Of a stretch of 64,000 nucleotides of DNA, positions 1 through 11,806 are shown one piece after another (within the stretch, counting starts at the first letter, position 1; every line of letters starts with the position of its first letter). Under the pieces are notes generated by a model that was not told the DNA's origin, made no database searches, and was given only the letters and a program-made list of their open reading frames with translations. The DNA comes from Neurospora crassa OR74A. Taxonomy: Eukaryota; Ascomycota; Sordariomycetes; Sordariales; Sordariaceae. Where the stretch lies: assembly GCF_000182925.2 (NCBI RefSeq), contig NC_026506.1, forward strand, positions 3,906,001 through 3,970,000, in the 5' to 3' direction. Position numbers and translations under genes: made by a program.

Positions 1-571
1 CTGTGACAATTGAACCAGGAGAGTTGCCGTTGCCGTTATTGCCAGCACCAGAACCAGCGCCAGGTGTGTTGAGGGTAATGGTCGATACCGGGATGGTGAC
101 CGTGCTCATGGGAGTAGAGAGAGCTGTGATGGTGATGGTGACAGGTTCAAGAGTGCTAGCAGAGCCGAAGGGAGAACCGAAGGGGGAAGACTCAGTGGTG
201 CAGGTAGAAGAAAGAAGACCATTGTTGCCAGAACCAGAAGGTGAACCGAATGACCCGGGAGACCCGGCAGCAGGATCAGAACCGCCAACAGGAACCGTGA
301 GAGTGAAGACCGAACCAGCTGGGGCAGCAGCAGTCGGAGAGTTGCCGCCCGGGACAGTGACGAAGACAGTGCCTTGGTCTGTCTCGGTGCTTGTGCAAGT
401 TGTGTCGATGTCGTAATCGAGGCTGCGGAAAGGACAAGTCAGCAAACAAGAAAAGAGACAATGGCATTGGATGGAGAAGGCATGGGAAAGGACTCACTTG
501 CGAGGGACAACAGCACCGGATGCTGTCCAGGCTATGCCCGAGAGCACGCCCAGAGACGCGTTGAGACGCAT
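1..571 (-). CDS. Secreted Ser/Thr/Gly-rich surface protein, C-terminus cut by window edge
   Basis: Exon 1 is 498-571 and exon 2 is 1-422; the 75-bp intron at 423-497 has a GTGAGT donor and a CAG acceptor, and the phase joins correctly. The start at 571 was chosen because it gives a signal peptide (MRLNASLGVLSGIAWTASGA) followed by VVPRN. The mature part has two Cys residues in a short N-terminal stretch. It then becomes rich in Ser, Thr, Gly and Pro, with valine-threonine runs such as TVTIPVSTITL, typical of O-glycosylated fungal wall or GPI-type proteins. No catalytic domain is visible. The reading frame is still open at base 1, so the C-terminus, where a GPI signal could lie, is not seen. 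The role is inferred to be cell-wall or extracellular; the family is not identified. Confidence 0.72.
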
Positions 572-2313
572 CTTGGTGTCAGCGACTGGATGCCGAAGTG
601 GTGATCTTGCTTCTCAAGGTGAAGAAGAGAAGATAACAAATTGGACACAAAGTAGGTGATAATGAGCGTGATGCCAGAAGAGAAAACGCCAAAAGGCAAG
701 AAAGTGGGCGGAAAATCTGATGATGCCGAGATCAACAAGGTGGAGAGAGACTGAGTTGAAAGCTGAAGGATGAGGAGGATGAATCGAGAGAACGACAAGA
801 GGAGCAGGACGGCGGTCTTATGTAGGCCATCTGAAGAGCCATCCTCGTTTCCCACCATCCAAGCAGATGACGAGGGGTCGGGGACAAGCAGCATGTCGAC
901 TTCCTCTGCGTTTAATGATCCTAACATTGGGGAGGAAGGCGTCGTGGTGGAAGTGGAAAGTTGCGCATCGTGGACAGAAAAGAGGAGGCAAGCATGTGGA
1001 CATCAATCGTGCGAAAGTCGACGAAGGGGGAAGGACTTGATGGCATGAAAAGCCACTCTCGACCGCAGCGGAAATGAGAAACAGGATGTGCTTGATTGTC
1101 AGGGAAGGAGCTCAGGGGACTTCAATGAGGGAGGGGAGAGCTGGGACTGGTCCATGTGAGATCATCAAGAAAGACGTTCCTTCCTCAACTGCCATCTCTG
1201 TCTGCGAGAGAACTTGGCCATCGAAATTTCGTTGGGACTGAAAATCCACCCGAACTTCTGTACCTTCTCGTCAGCATATTGCTCCTTCCCGCTTGTGAAG
1301 TCTTTGTGAGACCAACATCATCGAGGATGGATTGAAATTGGACACATTGACCGCAATGGGGCAGCAATGACTCGGAAGTCACTCTTGTCCACCTCGAACC
1401 GCGGCAGGAGTGGAAGGAGGCTGCACTTTTCATGGTGAGTCGTCCCCAACCGAACCAAGTGGGAGGTGTAGTTTCGGAGTTGACTGAGTTGCAGGATGTC
1501 CCTGGCAAGAAGCGCTCGCATGGAAGTCGGACTGCAGAGTAGTACTACCTCTGCCCTCTGCGATGCCAACTCGGACGGAGCTGAGATGAATGGTTTTGAG
1601 CTGTGTTCCTTCCTTTGGCCGTCCTTCCTTGCGCTCATCAAACTCAAAATTCCGTGACGACATTCAGTTGCCCCAAGTGCTCCTTGACAAATCCTTTCTC
1701 CTTAGCAGTCTCCTGCTACTCAAGCTAGTACCGGACTATTTCAGGTCGTTTGTCTCCATGCTTCTTTGAGGAATAACGGGAAGGTTCACGCAGCATCCGA
1801 ATCGATTCCATCCATCACTTCCACATCCATGCTCTGAATCGAATGACAGATGCGACTTGCGGCAACTTCACGCCAGGTGAGTTATCTCGGAGGGAAAGGT
1901 TGTCCATAACCGAAAGGGACGACTGAATGTTGTTTCATTTACCGAGGTACGTGTGAGTAAACGGGTTGGTTCAGTTCTGTGCGTAGCAAAGCACTGGCGA
2001 GTAGTACTGACTGTAGTGGTTATTCTTTTCTTTCTTCCAGGTGTCAAGGTTGGTGTCATATTGATTTGTTGAAGATAATGGAGCGTGACACCCTCAGTAG
2101 AAGTATATTGCAAGACAGCAGTGAGTGGGAAACCTATGTTAGGCCGGACAGTAGGGAAAGAGTACATAATGTAGCTGTAACAATGAATGACAAGACTAGA
2201 GTGGCCTTTTCGTGATAGACTTTGGGTACCTAAAAGCACAACGAGGCATTCGCTGGCCCGGGGAATAAAACATGCATAAAGCAATACGTCTGTTATTTGT
2301 GCCAGTCCATAAT
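572..2313. other. Intergenic, 5' of the secreted protein gene
   Basis: This 1.7 kb holds the upstream region of the secreted protein gene and the downstream region of the membrane protein gene. Only short overlapping open frames are present, none with a convincing start, splice sites or recognisable sequence. No RNA gene or mobile element was seen. Confidence 0.5.
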
Positions 2314-3323
2314 CTATACCGGATCGTCATGGTAGATACCGTCATGGTAGACAGGTTCGTCTGGCTGGTTTCGAGTCGCCTGGTCGCTGGCAGTGACGGG
2401 CCGTCCAACTCTGACCCGCGACCTCTGCTCCAGTTCTGCTACCCACAAGGCAGCTCCAGCGCTGGTAGTCAAGAGGAAGAAGAAGCTCAGCACGGGTATC
2501 AGCTGGAGGACCATCGCTACGGTTCCAAACCACGTGTACTCCCACGACCAGTAGCTGCGTTCCCGCTTCATCTCCTGCTTGCTCAACCCTCGCAGCTGGA
2601 ACCATCTGTGGTGCGACAGCTTCCCGTACCGAGAACCGGTAATCATGAGAAAAGCAACCGTGCCGCCGTACGGGATTAGATTGAGCGGGAGAAAGACGAT
2701 CAGCTCGATGATTTGTTTCAGGCTGAAGGGTTGGAACTCGGCCTTGGTGGTGGGCTTGCCCAACATCTTGACCGACGTGGGCGCATCCGGGAAAAGCAGA
2801 CGATGGGGCGCAACGAGGTCGGTCAGTCCGTGGTTTATTAGCGTTGCCTGTTAGTCATACCGTTAGCAGGCTTTTTCCCACCTCCTTGCAGATCGAAAAG
2901 CCCAATTGAACCTACGTCAAAGATATCCACTTGGGCCTCGTCGACAAAGAAGCCCTCAAACAGAGCCTGGATCACCACATGGCCCTCTCCCAGCACGAGC
3001 ACTATCGCATTGAACCAAGCCCCGGCCTTGCCCTGGAAGATCATCAAGAACAGCAGCTGGGGAACAAAGGCAAAGGTAAACAGGATCAGATACACCAGGA
3101 ACGAGATGATGGACAGCGGGAGTAGGCGGCCTAGGAACACGGGATAAAATTCGGGATGGCGCAAAAAGTAGTATATGCCTTGGATAGGGTATGCGGCAGC
3201 GCGAAAGGCACGACGGGCACGATCGACGGGGCCGCGAAAGGGCCGAAGGAAGATTTTCAGGATGCGCCAGAGCAGCGGGCTGCTTCGGCTTCCGCCACCG
3301 CTGGTGTCGGGGAGGGAGGGCAT
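2314..3323 (-). CDS. RRT8/Lds-like (EI24-type) integral membrane protein
   Basis: Exon 1 is 2916-3323 and exon 2 is 2314-2847. The 68-bp intron (2848-2915) has donor GTAGGT, branch sequence CTAAC and acceptor AACAG. Splicing joins VDIFD to ATLINHGLTDLV and yields 313 residues. Visible features are an N-terminal Pro/Arg-rich soluble part, a block of hydrophobic segments (LLPLSIISFLVYLILFTFAF, then another around QLLFLMIF), the VDEAQVDIFD loop, and a second pair of hydrophobic segments (IIELIVFLPLNLIP, GTVAMVLQLIPVLSFFFLL). This layout matches fungal proteins annotated as outer spore wall protein RRT8 or lipid-droplet Lds proteins, related to the EI24 superfamily. In yeast those act in spore wall or lipid droplet biology; that role is by family only. 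An in-frame upstream start at 3545 would add a basic, low-complexity extension and is less likely. Confidence 0.78.
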
Positions 3324-5502
3324 GGCGGAGGTCCAGTGGTGGTGGTGGTGGTTTATGCGCCGGCGACGGGTTTGTTGTTCAACTTGGTTGCAACTGAACG
3401 GATTTCGATCTGGTATCGGAAAGAGTCTGGAATATCGCCGTGGTCTGAGAACAGGACAAAGACCTATACTGTCTGGGGTCACTGAAATGCGATGAGTTGC
3501 AGGTGACACCAACCGGGCAGGCGGGCGGCGTGACGTTCTCTGCACCGCAAATCGTCGTAACTCGCGGTTCTCGTGTTACACAGGTCCGTCACTCAGTCTT
3601 GCCTGCAGTGCAGTGGTTGGCGAGCCTCAAGCGCTGCCCTGGCTACACACTGTGGACTGCAGTGCCGACGGGAGAAAGCACAGTGGGCTGGCGGAGGAGT
3701 ACTTTTGTGTTTTAACGGCGGGGCGGGACAGCTGTCTACCCCACACTCGGAGCAGAGGGAGGAGCACGGGACTCGGACCGAGAGTGCTCCACTCACAGAC
3801 GACTATGTGGAGCCTAGACCACCCGACGACTGGAGCCTTGCAAGCCTTATCAACTGCACTCCCTTTGTCCCATTTGTTGGCGCCCGTCCAGAAATTCATC
3901 AACCAAACAGTACTCGTCTTAGGGCGTGTCCGATGCAACAGTACCCGTAGAGCTCCGGAGTGTTGTCCGGCACTTCACCTACTGCAGTATGTATGCAGAT
4001 TGGGTTATGTAATTCGTTTAGAAAGTCACTTCCACGCCCCATTTCAGCCGGTTTATTCCCGCTCTCTAACAATTTCTCGTTGGTTTTCCAGCTCTCGTTG
4101 GTCCAGTACACTAAATGGCTTGGCAGCCAGCTTACTCCACTATTTCGGAAGCGCGCTGTGTGGTGGTTGGTCTCGACTAACCTTGGCGGGCCAGATTTAC
4201 AGAAGGTCCTTTCCGTGACCTTTGAAGGTGTGGAAATGCCTTGTCATGAATGTGCAATTTGTCTCAGCCGTCCAGAAAAAAAACTGTCCTGCGGTGGGGG
4301 TCAGAACAAAGGGAAAGGGAACTGCCGTGGGTCATTTTTATCTCAAAGTCGGGTTGGACCCTACAACTGTACCTCTAGAATCTTCCTCTTGTTGAACTGG
4401 AGTTGAACTACTGGGTTTCGGGCGGTTCTTTTCCGCTCCCAACGGTGCAGAACGCCCGGTTCTGCTCCACTGACCAGCTGTCAGCCCATTTTTTGCATCC
4501 CAAACAGGTCAAGCTCCTGTGGAAGGTTTGGAGTTTGGACGTCTGCTGGTACCGATGGCAACGTTCCATCGATCCAGGCGCAGAACATCCATCTCCAGAA
4601 GTGAGTGTGAAGTGACAAGCAGAGGACTCGACAGGACTGGACACTCGTTCAATCAATCCACCTGGCCGGGTTCCCCCTTCGAAAACAACGAATCTCTTTC
4701 CTCTTCCGTGGCACCAGTCGCGGCATCCATACCATGGTAACACGGCAAAGCGCGACACTCCAATACCGCCACAGGCGACAGCAATTCCACGGCCGAATCG
4801 GATTGACTCCCACGCCAGAGCAGTTTGTGTTACTACTGCGTAGTGGGACAGGGACATGTTTGGGACACTGTGACGCGGGCAAAACGGCGGACAGGCACAG
4901 GCACAGGCACAGGCAGGTCTGCAGCGCAACGCTGAGGCTGGGCTGGGCCATGGCGTCGATGCTTCTACCGACAATAGATAAACGGGGCCGCGTCGGACAC
5001 GGTTCCGGCACAGCGTTGTGGTTGAATGGATTCAGTTCGTACGGTACCTAACTGGCACCAAAGCAGCATTGCAATCAGGTTAGTGTCGACTGTCGCATCG
5101 TGGGCTCCTTCGCTCTACAGTATGTACACTACTAACTGGATAGGTGGCAGCCCACCGCCAGCCAACCACGCACATGCTCGGGGCGACATGGCGCTACTTG
5201 GGATCCTGGGAAAGTGTTGGGCCTTGGCGGCGATGCTACGAAATCGCTGCATCGGGAAGTCTGTGAATGGCTGTTGACCATTGATTGCACTTGTTGCCTG
5301 GCAAAACTCTGGCCGTCCGGTCTCCTCCTACTCCTCTAGCGCGCGCGCACATCACCTCCCGAACTCTGTCTGTCTGTCTTTCCACGACTTGCACATATTC
5401 CCACTGTTCGCTCCGACTCGAGGCTTCCGCGCCTCACCAGTACTCCGGCACATCAAATGCTGGGCCGTCACCAGCTGCATCGAGAACAACAGTCCTGACA
5501 CG
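3324..5502. other. Divergent intergenic region, about 2.2 kb
   Basis: This region separates the minus-strand membrane protein from the plus-strand transcription factor and must hold both promoters. Short open frames on both strands lack coding character. A CAGGCA hexamer tract lies at about 4891-4915. The last 220 bases before the factor's ATG are pyrimidine-rich and are probably its 5' leader. Confidence 0.5.
4891..4915. repeat. CAGGCA hexanucleotide tract
   Basis: About four head-to-tail copies of ACAGGC lie in the divergent promoter region. No coding frame is associated with them. Confidence 0.8.
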
Positions 5503-8143
5503 ATGGACACTCCTCCCACGGCCTTCAGGGGCAGCGAAGACGAGAGGTCGGATCAGCAGAGAAAGAGGAACCGCATCCGGTTTTCGTGTACCACATGTCG
5601 AGAGAAAAAGTAAGGCTGCCCATCCACACACTGTTTTCACGCCTTGGCTGACCACAGTGCAAAGACTCAAGTGCAATCGCCAGTCTCCGTGCGACCAGTG
5701 CATCAAGAGGAACGTTGCCGCAACATGCAACTTTATTCCCTATGCCCAAAATGAGCCGCGCCCACCCCCCTCTGTCTCGGGCACCACACCCGGCTCACAA
5801 AATGCCGGCTCCCGCAACAGGAGAGGGGCCCTTCAGGACATGACGGCAGCAGCCCGCCTTCGCCACCTCGAGCATATGGTCCAGGTCCTGAAAGCGCAAA
5901 TGCGCCGTGAGGAGGGTGGTGGTGGTGGTGGTGCGGACGTGCCGGTTTCTTCTTCGAGGGCCATCTCTCCTGTCCCTCCGTCGCCCTCTGCCCAAGACAC
6001 GCAGCCGGATGCAGAATCAAGCGCGCCGTCCAAGGGGACAGCAGGCGCCATGGCCGATCAGACACGATACGTCGAAGTCATTCATTGGGAAGCAGTCTAC
6101 GACGAGCTTACCACCTTGACCAAGAATCTCAAGGCCTCGGATGAAAGCGATCAAGAGGAAGAGGAACACTGGTCGCCCAGGAGTAACATGCCTGAACGCC
6201 AGCCCGTCTCGGTCCTCTTTGCTGGTGGCTATGCTCCTGTTTCCCCGGCCGATCTGTTCCGACGCATGCCACCGAAGCCTGTATGCGACCGTCTGCTGTC
6301 CATCTTCTTCCAGGTCAAAGACGCCGCCTGGTCAGTCTTCCATCTGCCCACGCTGTGGAGATACTACGATGCGCTCTGGCAAGAGGATGCCGAGCTTACC
6401 TACACCGATCTGGCCTTCTTCTTCCTCCTGTACGCAAACTCGGCCCTCTTCTGTATCCATACGGGCGAGGAGGTTCCTGGCAACTTGGGAAGCCCGATGC
6501 AGGCATATAGCATGCTTAAAGCCACGGGCGCTCACGCCCTTGCGCTCTCTGACTACAGCACACCAGGGAAAAACAAACTTGAGGCCCTGTATGTCTATTT
6601 CATTGCCGAGTTTATCGGCCAGCCTGACGCACCGCTCAGCACGTCCATCATCTTTGCCAACATTGTCCGACTTGCCATGCACATGGGACTACATCGTGAC
6701 CCGAAGCACTACCCTAACATGAGCCCTTTTGAGGGCGAGATGCGCAGGAGACTCTGGCTGCAGTTTGTCGAGGTTGACCAGATCGTCGCGTTTCAGTTTG
6801 GGCTCCCGAGCAACATCCAGTCCCGTTTCTATGATACCGAAATCCCTCGTAACCTTCTTGACACGGACTTTGACGAAAATACCAAAGAACTTCCGCCCTC
6901 GAGGCCCGAATCCGAGATGACATCCGTCCTCCTGAACATAGTAAAATCTCGCATGATATGTGCCTTTGCAGATATCACAGCGGCCATGTGCTCGAGGAAC
7001 CCCATCAGCTACGCTGAAGTCATTCGTCTGGACAAGCAGCTCGAGGACGCCCACAACAGTCTTCCGCCTCTGCTCCAGTTTCGTAACTTTGCCGAGTCCA
7101 AGGACGACCCCATTGACGTGGTAATGCAGCGGTTTTGGATGGAACTAATGTATCAAAAGGCACGGATCGTGTTGCACCGAAGGTACATGGGCATTGGAAG
7201 GACGGATAAGCGTTACGCGCACTCTCAGCAGGTCTGTCTGGACGCGGCCACCAAGACGTTGCGAGGCCAGTTCGATCTTTATTGTGAGCGGCAGCCCCAG
7301 GGGCGATTGGCTTCGGAGAAAAACGGGCAATTTTTCCGAGCCAGTATTACCACTCACGACTTTCTCCTCGCCGGCATGATCCTCTGTCTCGAACTTTCCC
7401 ACATCAGGGCAAGGGAGAAAAGGGAGGCATCTCCTTGTGGCACGCGGCCTAGCGCCGTTGAGAACGACGTCATCTCGAAAGACGCATTGATGCAGATGCT
7501 CGAGACGTCGCGGCAAATTTGGCAGTCGACACGGAAGGAGTCAACTGAAGCAAATAGGGCCTTTAAGATTCTGTCCAAGATGCTCTGTTTATCAACAGGA
7601 GCCGTGTTCGAGAGCAGTCCTGAATCGTCGGGAAGCGCATACGACTCGACCCAGGCGTCTATTTATACCAACCCCCAGCCAGGTAAGCAACCTTTTTCGT
7701 GATGTTTGTGCAGCCTACCGAGACTAATACTGCTCACGGAAGCGACGGCAGTGATGGGTGCAAATCCCTATTACTACACGCAGCCCCAGGCTCCCACCGC
7801 CATGAGCCAGACCGTACCCGTTGCTATACCCATAGTCATGCCACCAACAACCACAATTCCACACCCCGAGCAGATGCAATATCCTCTGGCGTGGCAGCCG
7901 GACCTCCCCCCTCCGATAGGACCCGTGGACCTTTCCCCTTACAACACAATGGACCAGTTCATGGATCCGAGCTTGACAGCCGACTGGGTAAGCAAAAGGA
8001 AGCTGGTTGGTGCGGGCAGTAACAAGAAGCTAACATGGATACAACAGAACTTCTGGGACAATCAGGTCCACAACACGAACGCTGACGAGCTCCAAATACC
8101 GTGGAATACGTTTTTCAACCCTCAGATGCCAGGCTATCAATAA
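5503..8143 (+). CDS. Zn2Cys6 fungal-type transcription factor
   Basis: There are four exons: 5503-5609, 5665-7682, 7743-7987 and 8048-8143, giving about 821 residues. The binuclear zinc cluster has Cys at 29, 32, 39, 45, 48 and 57 (spacing C-X2-C-X6-C-X5-C-X2-C-X8-C) and is interrupted by the first intron. A basic stretch precedes it (QQRKRNRIRFS), and a Gly run and Ser/Pro-rich linker follow. The middle region from about residue 200 (VSVLFAGGYAPVSPADLFRR, later RRRLWLQFVEVD) matches the fungal-specific transcription factor domain. The C-terminus is Pro/Gln/Asn-rich and could be an activation region. Exon 3 could instead begin at 7752, nine bases later in the same phase. The last intron is a multiple of three, so its retention would add 20 residues. 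It should act in the nucleus as a DNA-binding regulator; the target pathway is unknown. Confidence 0.88.
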
Positions 8144-9404
8144 ATTACTTGGAGGCACATCACCAATGCTTGCCTATAACCGATATATGCGGTCTCGATG
8201 TGGAATTTGTCTGTGATATAATTGCAGTCATGACGAAACAGCGTCGAGCGGCTCATCAGCCCCCGCTAGATGCATCGTGAAGTTCTCAATTTACTCATGA
8301 CAGAAGGTGACGGGAAGCGCGACCGCTTACGAAATCCAAGATGGTAAAGAGCGACAGCCACTTGGCCCTCCCTCTCTTTACATAACGTGGGCTTAACGCA
8401 GCGCATTCTCTGTGCTGGCCTTGACAATCCCAAAGATTGTCCAAGAGGTCGAGCAACACTAATGTGTTATTCATCTAGCCCCAAGCCGTCAACGGGAAGG
8501 CGACTCGGAGTCGGACAGCTGGCGACAGTCCAGATGCCGAAGCACCTCGACTTTCGGATCTTGATAGGCCATTTGACCGTGGCATCTTGCCGCTCTCGCC
8601 TCGGCAGAAATCACCATTATTGCAAAAGACGACAATTCTCTCTCAACTTCAGTTTTCAACACTATCGAGCACAAACGTCACCACGCCCGAAAATGACAAT
8701 GGCGGGGATGTAGTTGGGTAGAGGATATGGGATGGAGATGGAAGAGGCTAGTAAACGAGGGGGCTGTGTTAAGCACTAGAGTAGGGGTTTTGTGCTTTTC
8801 AGCCAGTACTGATGACATTTACAGCCCACGAGTGTGGTGTCCGGGGCAGCAAGCCTGGGGCTTCAAACAGCATTCCGGATGGGAACGGTGATTCGATATG
8901 TATTCGGATCCGATCTCAAGGCGTCGGGGCGCGCCGCATCGACAACGACGGGCCCTGCACCGTCTCCACACGGCCCCCGCCATGACTGAGCCGAGATCCG
9001 ATAGACGCGGTCTATTTACCCCTCTTCAGTTAGCTCGGATACTTAGTTTGCAGTGATTGGACATTGCGCCATTGGCATGTGTCATGAAGTTTGGGTGGTA
9101 AAGTACGTGTAGTAACAAGCATTTTCAATGTCTGAACCTCTTTTTTTGGACTATGCTACAGTGGTGATGCACTTAAATTGAGCCTCATTCCATCCATGTT
9201 ACTACATGTTACCACTTACGTACCACAGGTCTCTACGAACTCCACAGTGGATCCCTACACATTCCCCAGTTTCTCCACCTGTCCACCGTATCTCTGACCC
9301 GTGACCGGCGCAAATATTTACAATCTTCACCCACTCAAGTCTCATCACTCGTCACCCACAGCACTTACATTACATACGTATACTAGACGACCTATACGCC
9401 AAGC
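8144..9404. other. Intergenic, about 1.26 kb
   Basis: This is downstream sequence of the transcription factor and the promoter of the dehydrogenase gene. No convincing open frame, RNA gene or repeat was seen. The final 130 bases are rich in ACA and CTC and look like a 5' leader. Confidence 0.5.
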
Positions 9405-10627
9405 ATGGGTTCCACAAACACTACCGCGCCCACGGGCGGCGGCGCCGAGGGCATCAACAACTTTGACGTCTTCAAGAACGACATCCTCATGCTGCACGTG
9501 CCTCTTCCCCCGGACCAAGCCTGGATCGACAAACTTGAGAACAAGTACCCCGGCTTCAAGGTCCGGTGGGTACACCGCTCATGGCAAGACTACGGCAAGG
9601 ACGACGAGAGCACGACGGCCGAGCAGTATGAGGGCGTCACCATGTTATGCTCCTATTACCCGCACAAGGCCGAGTTGTTGCCCAAGTTGAAATGGGTACA
9701 GCTCACGAGCGCGGGGGCTGACCCGTGGCTGCAGCATCCGCTGTACTTGAACAAGGAGATAGTCTTTTGTACTGCCAACGGGTGTCATCCGTGAGTTTCC
9801 CCCTCCCCCCTTCTTTCCATCACAAGTAACCATGAAGGTTAACAAGTGTTGTCCGAGGCTAAAAAAAAAACAGCCCCCAAATAGCCGAATGGGTCATTGG
9901 CACCTACCTCATGCTCTCTCACCACTTCCTCCCTTACCACGACGCCGCCACTCAGCACGGCCAATCCCAAGTCCTGCGGCACCTCACCACCGTCGACTCG
10001 CCCGGCATGCGCATGGGTATTCTCGGCTACGGCGCCATCGGCCGCCAAGTCGCGCGCGTCGCCCAAGCCTTGGGCATGGAAATCTACGCCTACACGCGCC
10101 GCCCCAAACCCACTCCCGAGTCGCGCAAGGACGACTCTTACCACGTCCCCGGCACCGGTGATCCGGACGGCATCATCCCATCGAAATGGTTCTCCGGTTC
10201 CTCACGGGAAGATATCGACCACTTTCTGGGTCAAGACCTCGACATCCTCGTCGTTTCGCTTCCGCTTACGGCGTCGACTAAGCAGATTATCGGAAGGAAA
10301 CAGTTCGATATCCTGGCGAAGAAAAAGACGTTCCTGTCGAATATCGCGAGGGGCGGACATGTGGATACCGAGGCGCTGGTGGAGGCGCTGAAGGAGGATA
10401 AGATTCGGGGCGCGGCGCTGGATGTTACGGACCCCGAGCCACTGCCTCAGGGACACGAATTGCTGAAGATGCCGGATAAGTGCTTTGTGACGCCGCATGT
10501 GAGTTGGCAGACGCCGTTTTACTTTGAAAGAGTGAAAGCGATTCTGGAGGAGAATTTGGAGAGGTGGAGGGTGAATGGGGGGCCGAGGGGGTTGGTGAAT
10601 TTGATGGATCGGGAGAGTGGGTATTAG
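9405..10627 (+). CDS. D-isomer-specific 2-hydroxyacid dehydrogenase
   Basis: Exon 1 is 9405-9790 and exon 2 is 9874-10627, 379 residues after splicing an 83-bp intron that ends in a run of ten A and CAG. The join restores GCHPPQIAEWVIGTY, a conserved stretch of the family. The NAD-binding Rossmann motif is GYGAIG from about residue 180. The catalytic trio is Arg288 (NIARGG), Glu317 (DPEPLP) and His337 (TPHVSW), all intact. The N-terminal about 130 residues form the substrate-binding half. Members reduce 2-keto acids such as glyoxylate, hydroxypyruvate or 2-ketoisocaproate with NAD(P)H in the cytosol; the substrate cannot be read from the sequence. No peroxisomal PTS1 is present (it ends ESGY). 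Confidence 0.9.
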
Positions 10628-11806
10628 GCGGTGTTTTGGGGATAACAGGGGGGGGGGGGAATTAGATATGGAAGTGGGAAATGAACTGGGGGCGGGAACA
10701 GGAACGGGAACGGGAACGGTGACGGGAATGGACACGGAAATGAGAAACAGGATGAGAGAGAGAAGGACGGTGAAGAGGATAAAACAAAAAGGAAAGGTGA
10801 TCATCAATGATACAGTTTCACCGTTTCACCACGGGCTGGGACTGTCGATTGTCAAATCATGTGAGAAGAAAGACAATAAACAAGAAAAAAGAAAAAAGAA
10901 AAACATACAACACCAGGGATTCGCTGGTCGTCACCGACCCAACTACTAGTCTGGCCCTCACTGGCTTATCTATGGGAGAGCGGACGGGATCCCGAGTTTT
11001 CCAGTGGGTATGGTCGTATGTGTTTTGAATGACTTTATTGGGAAACTATAAGGGGGAGTATTTAAAGCTAAAGCTTGAAAGGGAAGTTTTTCTCAACATA
11101 TCTCAAACAGCTGTTGTCACAATTTTCTTATCCATGAGAAGGGGGCTTCCATTTTCAACATTCCGTAACGACTGGATTGGATATCGACAATCCGACTTGA
11201 GCGCCAAGAAAAGAAGCGGACAACCCGATTCCAGCAAATGATGGCAAGGACCATGTGGAGGACAAGGAAGGAAATCGATCAGAGAGATCTCGATACCAAC
11301 TGCCGAACCCTGTGCGGATCAGTGATCACTGCCAAGGGTCCGAGAAAGCAATAGCCTCAACACCGCCGCTCTGGGCATGGATACTATTTACCTCGTCCCC
11401 ATGTCAACCAGCCAAGCGATCCAATTCGTGTTCCTACGACTCCGCCACGATGCTGTCCAAATAAGCTTTTTTAAGTTCAGACCTCCTCTTGGCCTACGCG
11501 TTGACCTCGTCGAGACCTACGTCACCCGATCTGGGTAGGCTCCACCGGGACATCCATGTCCATCACGTACCAGGTCCCAACACTCCCCCCCGGGGTCAAT
11601 GACAACTTCCAGTTTGGTTAAATGATCGCCACTGTCTGTTCCTGAATCACTGTCTCACTCGGTTGACTCACTCTTGCATCACTCCAAGCAATTTGATTTT
11701 CTTCCTGGCTGCCGAAAAACAAGCTTTATAAGACGCAACTTCCCGAGACAAACACCATCACCATCATAACAAAAACAAGCCAAACGCCCACGTCAAAACA
11801 TTTGCA
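10628..11806. other. Intergenic, about 1.2 kb
   Basis: It opens with a G run (10648-10659) and a degenerate GGAACG/GGGAAC tract at about 10693-10735. The rest holds no credible gene. The last 80 bases carry a TATA-like element and an AC-rich leader for the phosphatase gene. Confidence 0.5.
11727..11732 (+). promoter_or_regulatory. TATA-like box of the phosphatase gene
   Basis: TATAAG lies about 75-80 bp upstream of the ATG at 11807, with an A/C-rich leader between. Position and sequence fit a fungal TATA element; there is no experimental support. Confidence 0.4.
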